The notes under the pieces: model-generated
What the model saw: only the letters and a program-made list of their open reading frames with translations
Told to the model about the DNA's origin: nothing
Database searches by the model: none
Shown: positions 61,542 to 64,000 of the stretch, one piece after another
Numbering within the stretch: the first letter of the stretch is position 1
Layout of the letters: the number at the start of each line of letters is the position of its first letter
DNA from: an uncultured Clostridia bacterium
Lineage (GTDB): Bacteria > Bacillota > Clostridia > Oscillospirales > Acutalibacteraceae
Reading direction: 5' to 3'
Length of the DNA: 64,000 bases
NCBI GenBank assembly: GCA_944384925.1
Contig: CALWVF010000001.1
Location: forward strand, 1-64,000
Translations under genes and position numbers: made by a program

Positions 61542-62867
61542 TTGTTCAAAACAATACGAAATGCCTGGAAAATTGAAGAGTTAAGAAAAAAGCTTATATT
61601 TACATTATTGATAATTATTGTTTTTAGAATTGGCTCAGTTATACCTGTTCCATTTTTAAATATGCAAGCATTAGATGGAGTAATGGGTAGCTTAAGTGAA
61701 GGTGGCAGCTTTTTAGCTTACATAGATATGTTATCTGGTGGAGCATTTGCTAATGCAACCTTATTTGCAATGTCTGTTTCTCCATATATTAACTCATCTA
61801 TTATTATGCAACTTCTAACAGTAGCAATCCCACCTCTTGAAAACTTATCAAAAGAAGGTGAGGAAGGCCGCAAGAAAATAGCAGCAATAACTCGTTATGT
61901 TGCCGTTCTATTAGGTCTTATTCAAGGTACAGCATATTATATATATTTAAAGCATAGTTCATATGAGGGCACACCTGTCACCCTTTATAATGGCGGGTTT
62001 GAAGGAATATTCTCTGCAATTATAATTGTCTTAGCATTCACTGCAGGAACAGCGATGATGATGTGGTTAGGTGAACAAATTAACCAAAAAGGTGTAGGAA
62101 ACGGAATATCTGTTTTGTTATTTGCAGGTATAGTTTCAAGAATGCCTGCAATGATAGGAAGGTTATCGATGTATCTTGGTGCAGCGATACAAGAGCCATC
62201 ATCATATGGTAAATATTATTTCTTTGTACCATTGTTTGTTGTAGTTTTCCTAGCGATAGTATGGATTATTGTTTTTATGAACGACGCCGAACGCCGTATT
62301 CCGGTACAATATGCAAAACGTGTTGTTGGTAGAAAAATGTATGGTGGGCAAAGTTCACACATACCAATAAAAGTTGGATTATCGGGAGTAATGCCAATTA
62401 TTTTCGCAAGCTCAATTTTATTAATACCAACATATATTTACGGATTTACTAACCCAACAGGAGTTTGGGGAGCTATATTAAAATCTTTATCATATGGTCA
62501 ATTAGCTTATTCAATACTGTATTTTATATTAATTATAGGATTTGCATACTTCTATGTTGCAATACAATATAATCCAGTAGAGATGGCTAATAATCTTCGC
62601 CAGAGTAATGGAACCATACCTGGGATAAGGCCAGGAAAACCAACATCTGACTTTATAGCAAAGGTGCTATCTAAAATTACATTAATTGGAGCATTATTCT
62701 TGTCATTTATAGCATTGTTCCCAATTATATATGGCAATGCAACTCAAATGGGTGGTATGTCCTTAGGAGGAACATCTATAATCATTTTAGTTGGTGTTGC
62801 ACTTGAAACAACTAAACAAATGGAATCTCAAATGATGATGCGACATTACAAAGGATTTTTAGATTAA
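61542..62867 (+). CDS. secY: Protein translocase subunit SecY
   Basis: 441 aa with ten predicted membrane helices. Recognisable: PVPFLNMQALDGVMGSLSEG, YINSSIIMQLLTVAIP, LGEQINQKGVGNGISVLLF and MMMRHYKGFLD at the end. It forms the channel for secreted and membrane proteins. TTG start with no gap after the rplO stop; ribosome site GAGGTGA lies inside rplO. Confidence 0.97.
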   Translation: MFKTIRNAWKIEELRKKLIFTLLIIIVFRIGSVIPVPFLNMQALDGVMGSLSEGGSFLAYIDMLSGGAFANATLFAMSVSPYINSSIIMQLLTVAIPPLENLSKEGEEGRKKIAAITRYVAVLLGLIQGTAYYIYLKHSSYEGTPVTLYNGGFEGIFSAIIIVLAFTAGTAMMMWLGEQINQKGVGNGISVLLFAGIVSRMPAMIGRLSMYLGAAIQEPSSYGKYYFFVPLFVVVFLAIVWIIVFMNDAERRIPVQYAKRVVGRKMYGGQSSHIPIKVGLSGVMPIIFASSILLIPTYIYGFTNPTGVWGAILKSLSYGQLAYSILYFILIIGFAYFYVAIQYNPVEMANNLRQSNGTIPGIRPGKPTSDFIAKVLSKITLIGALFLSFIALFPIIYGNATQMGGMSLGGTSIIILVGVALETTKQMESQMMMRHYKGFLD

Positions 62868-62894
62868 TAGTAAATGCAAATAGAGGTTATATCA

Positions 62895-63527
62895 ATGAAT
62901 ATTGTACTTTTAGGAGCTCCTGGTGCTGGTAAAGGCACTCAAGCAAAAATATTGTCAGATAAATTATCATTGCCAATAATTTCAACAGGAAATATTATAC
63001 GTGATGCGTTGAAAAGCGGCTCGGAATTAGGAGAAAAAGCAAAATCATTTGTCGATGCAGGAAGACTACTTCCTGATAACATAGTGATTGACATAGTGAA
63101 AGAACGATTGGACCAACCAGATTGTGAAAATGGCTTTATACTAGATGGTTTTCCAAGAACAATTCCGCAAGCTGAAGCTCTTGATATGCTAGATATTACA
63201 ATTGATAGAGTTATCGACATAGAAGTTGATGATGAAGAAATTATATCAAGAATGTCAGGACGCCGCATCTGCGAAAAGTGTGGTAACAGCTACCACTTAA
63301 TATATAATAAACCAAATGTAGATGGTGTATGTAACACTTGCGCAGGCGCCCTTATTCAACGCAAGGATGATCATCCTGATACAGTAAAGGAACGTCTTAG
63401 AGTGTATCATAATGAAACAGAACCCTTGAAATTATATTATAAAAAACAAGATAAGCTTATAATCATAGAAGGGCATGGGGATATACAGGAAATTTCAAAA
63501 AAAGTAATCTCTGCCCTAGAGGTATAA
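62895..63527 (+). CDS. adk: Adenylate kinase (zinc-containing LID)
   Basis: 210 aa: P-loop LLGAPGAGKGTQAKIL, FILDGFPRTIPQAEALD, and a LID with CEKCGNSYH...CNTC, four cysteines typical of Gram-positive zinc enzymes. Converts AMP + ATP to 2 ADP. ATG 62895 after AGAGGT; an upstream ATG (62874) lacks a site. Confidence 0.97.
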   Translation: MNIVLLGAPGAGKGTQAKILSDKLSLPIISTGNIIRDALKSGSELGEKAKSFVDAGRLLPDNIVIDIVKERLDQPDCENGFILDGFPRTIPQAEALDMLDITIDRVIDIEVDDEEIISRMSGRRICEKCGNSYHLIYNKPNVDGVCNTCAGALIQRKDDHPDTVKERLRVYHNETEPLKLYYKKQDKLIIIEGHGDIQEISKKVISALEV

Positions 63528-63529
63528 TT

Positions 63530-64000
63530 ATGATAATATTAAAAAGTTCCAGAGAACTTTCACTAATGAGGGAAGCTGGCAGAATTTCAGCCAGGGCATT
63601 AAAACTAGCAGGGGAATCTATCGAGCCAGGAGTTACAACAGCAGAGATAGACAATGTAGTTCAAAAATATATCGAGAGCGAAGGAGCAAAGCCCTCCTTC
63701 CTTGGATATGGAGGATTTCCTGCAAGTGTATGCATTTCTGTTAATAATGTGGTCATCCACGGCATACCAAGTAAGAATTGTGTTTTAAAACAAGGAGATA
63801 TAGTTAGCGTAGATGTAGGGGCTTGTTTTCAAGGGTTTCATGGAGATAATGCGTGGACATTTCCTTGTGGAGATATATCAAAAGAGGCTCAAGCTTTATT
63901 AGATGCGACAAAAGAAAGCTTATTCAAGGGAATTGAGCAAGCACAAGCAGGAGCGAGAATAGGAGATATTAGCAATGCAATTCAGCAGTATGTTGAGGCG
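63530..64000 (+). CDS. map: Methionine aminopeptidase type I, 3' end beyond the window
   Basis: The first 157 codons are present: LMREAGRISARALKLAGESI, SVNNVVIHGIPSKNCVLKQG, and the metal-ligand regions VSVDVGACFQGFHGDNAWTF (two aspartates). It removes initiator methionine from new proteins. ATG two bases after the adk stop; GAGGTAT overlaps the adk end. Confidence 0.96.
   Translation, partial: MIILKSSRELSLMREAGRISARALKLAGESIEPGVTTAEIDNVVQKYIESEGAKPSFLGYGGFPASVCISVNNVVIHGIPSKNCVLKQGDIVSVDVGACFQGFHGDNAWTFPCGDISKEAQALLDATKESLFKGIEQAQAGARIGDISNAIQQYVEA

Overview
The window is an AT-rich chromosomal segment. It most probably comes from a low-GC member of the Firmicutes, class Clostridia; an Oscillospirales/Ruminococcaceae-like relative would fit but is not proven. 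Pointers are strong AGGAGG-type ribosome binding sites, sigma-A promoters often with an extended -10 (TGN-TATAAT), lipoprotein signals, a class B sortase, a zinc-type S14 and zinc-type adenylate kinase, eukaryotic-type glycyl-tRNA synthetase, ZapA, MreB, a rubredoxin-flavin reductase fusion, and a canonical S10-spc ribosomal operon. No tRNA, rRNA, insertion sequence, prophage or CRISPR array was seen.

Layout. 1-11034 (minus) is one unbroken reading frame of at least 3,678 codons that runs off the left edge. It encodes a giant, apparently non-secreted protein of helical, coiled-coil and Ser/Asn/Glu-rich segments with recent internal duplications. 11.3-13.4 kb is tex. 13.7-18.0 kb is a four-gene operon: cysteine desulfurase, ThiI, a sortase B with an N-terminal CinA/MoCF-like domain, and a small protein that looks like a free copy of that domain. 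18.2-22.3 kb (minus) carries a ferritin-like protein, a Wzx/MATE-like flippase, a glycosyltransferase and a HAD phosphatase. 22.6-27.1 kb holds a polar amino-acid ABC importer with two binding lipoproteins and one unknown protein. 27.3-29.3 kb is an accessory array of tiny hydrophobic peptide genes in tandemly duplicated units, each with its own promoter and terminator. 29.3-33.7 kb (minus) is a glycogen/maltodextrin degradation pair. 34.1-36.5 kb is a Dam-like methyltransferase with a probable restriction endonuclease. 36.5-51.6 kb is housekeeping: rsmE, two DUF genes, high-molecular-weight rubredoxin, rarA, glyA, zapA, a U32 peptidase, dut, mreB and glyS, plus several small membrane proteins. 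51.7-64.0 kb is the ribosomal superoperon rpsJ to secY-adk-map (map is cut by the window end), preceded by a structured leader and interrupted between rplW and rplB by an unexpected membrane-protein gene.

How it fits together. Cysteine desulfurase and ThiI form a tRNA thiolation pair. GlgP and the GH13 enzyme degrade alpha-glucans. The glycosyltransferase and flippase suggest surface polysaccharide work, and the sortase suggests covalently anchored surface proteins. The best candidates for undescribed biology are the duplicated small-peptide array (27.3-29.3 kb), the giant repeat protein (1-11 kb) and the CinA-sortase pair (16.1-18.0 kb). Many gene starts were set from ribosome binding sites rather than the longest reading frame; these are stated in each entry.
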